A DNA stretch of 16,674 bases from NCBI GenBank assembly GCA_900752275.1, contig CAADUS010000030.1, positions 1 through 16,674 of the forward strand, written 5' to 3'. Every line of letters begins with the position of its first letter. Position 1 is the first letter of the stretch. Below, one piece after another: positions 16,626 to 16,674 of this stretch. Origin of the DNA: an uncultured Collinsella sp. Its GTDB lineage: Bacteria > Actinomycetota > Coriobacteriia > Coriobacteriales > Coriobacteriaceae. Below the pieces are notes generated by a model that did not search any database, had not been told where the DNA came from, and worked only from the letters and a program-made list of their open reading frames with translations. Position numbers and translations under genes: made by a program.

Positions 16626-16674
16626 AGCCCAACAAAACCACCGTCAGCGACAACACCGAAAACGGAGCGCACAA
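16619..16674 (+). CDS. Start of next operon gene, cut by window edge
   Basis: ATG at 16619 overlaps the last seven bases of the preceding gene in another frame and has GGAGGGAGG at 16602-16610 eight bases upstream, a strong sign of translational coupling. Only 18 residues are readable (MVEPNKTTVSDNTENGAH), hydrophilic with no motif. By its position it is probably the catalytic partner, such as an FeFe hydrogenase or a formate dehydrogenase-like protein, but the sequence here does not show that. Confidence 0.65.
   Translation, partial: MVEPNKTTVSDNTENGAH

Overview
The window looks like chromosomal DNA from a high-GC, anaerobic, gut-type actinobacterium, most likely Collinsella or another member of the Coriobacteriia. 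This is inferred from the overall protein style (GC-rich codons, Asp/Glu/Ala-rich proteins), strong AGGAGG-like ribosome sites, the redox gene content and the kinds of intergenic repeats. I cannot confirm the species without a search. There are no rRNA or tRNA genes, no CRISPR array, no transposase and no phage genes.

Layout. (1) 1-5063: the 3' part of gltB (5' end outside the window) and gltD, the two subunits of NADPH-dependent glutamate synthase, closely spaced and closed by a strong terminator. (2) 5406-6113: an unrecognised 235-residue protein. (3) 6438-7808: a metal-dependent amidohydrolase. It converges on (4) a small membrane-anchored zinc-ribbon protein (7949-8422, minus), with a two-way terminator between them. 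(5) 8534-11566, minus strand: a copper-export operon in transcription order copA, a small copper chaperone (copZ-like) and csoR, with a CsoR-type operator inside the copA promoter. (6) 12127-14370: a DEAD-box RNA helicase with a ~290-residue Arg/Gly/Glu/Asp-rich tail. (7) 14793-16625: a NuoF-type iron-sulfur module fused to a GltD-type flavoprotein. The next gene starts inside its last codons and probably encodes the catalytic partner, which lies outside the window.

How they work together. gltBD makes glutamate from glutamine and 2-oxoglutarate. The copper operon pumps out Cu(I), hands it over through a small carrier, and is shut off by the repressor it encodes. The fused flavoprotein at the end is expected to pass electrons between NAD(P)H and a partner oxidoreductase.

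The least ordinary content is between the genes. At least three kinds of palindromic element occupy the gaps. One is a 55-nt hairpin with 14-nt arms and an invariant 27-nt loop, present four times as two tandem pairs with an 80-81 nt period. One is a TGGTGCA/TGCACCA nested palindrome present twice, one copy of which carries a second long hairpin in its loop. The third is a GTCCCC/GGGGAC palindrome that forms the gltD terminator and is followed by a half copy. There is also an 86-nt imperfect palindrome between copA and copZ. These repeats are my main candidates for a poorly described system.
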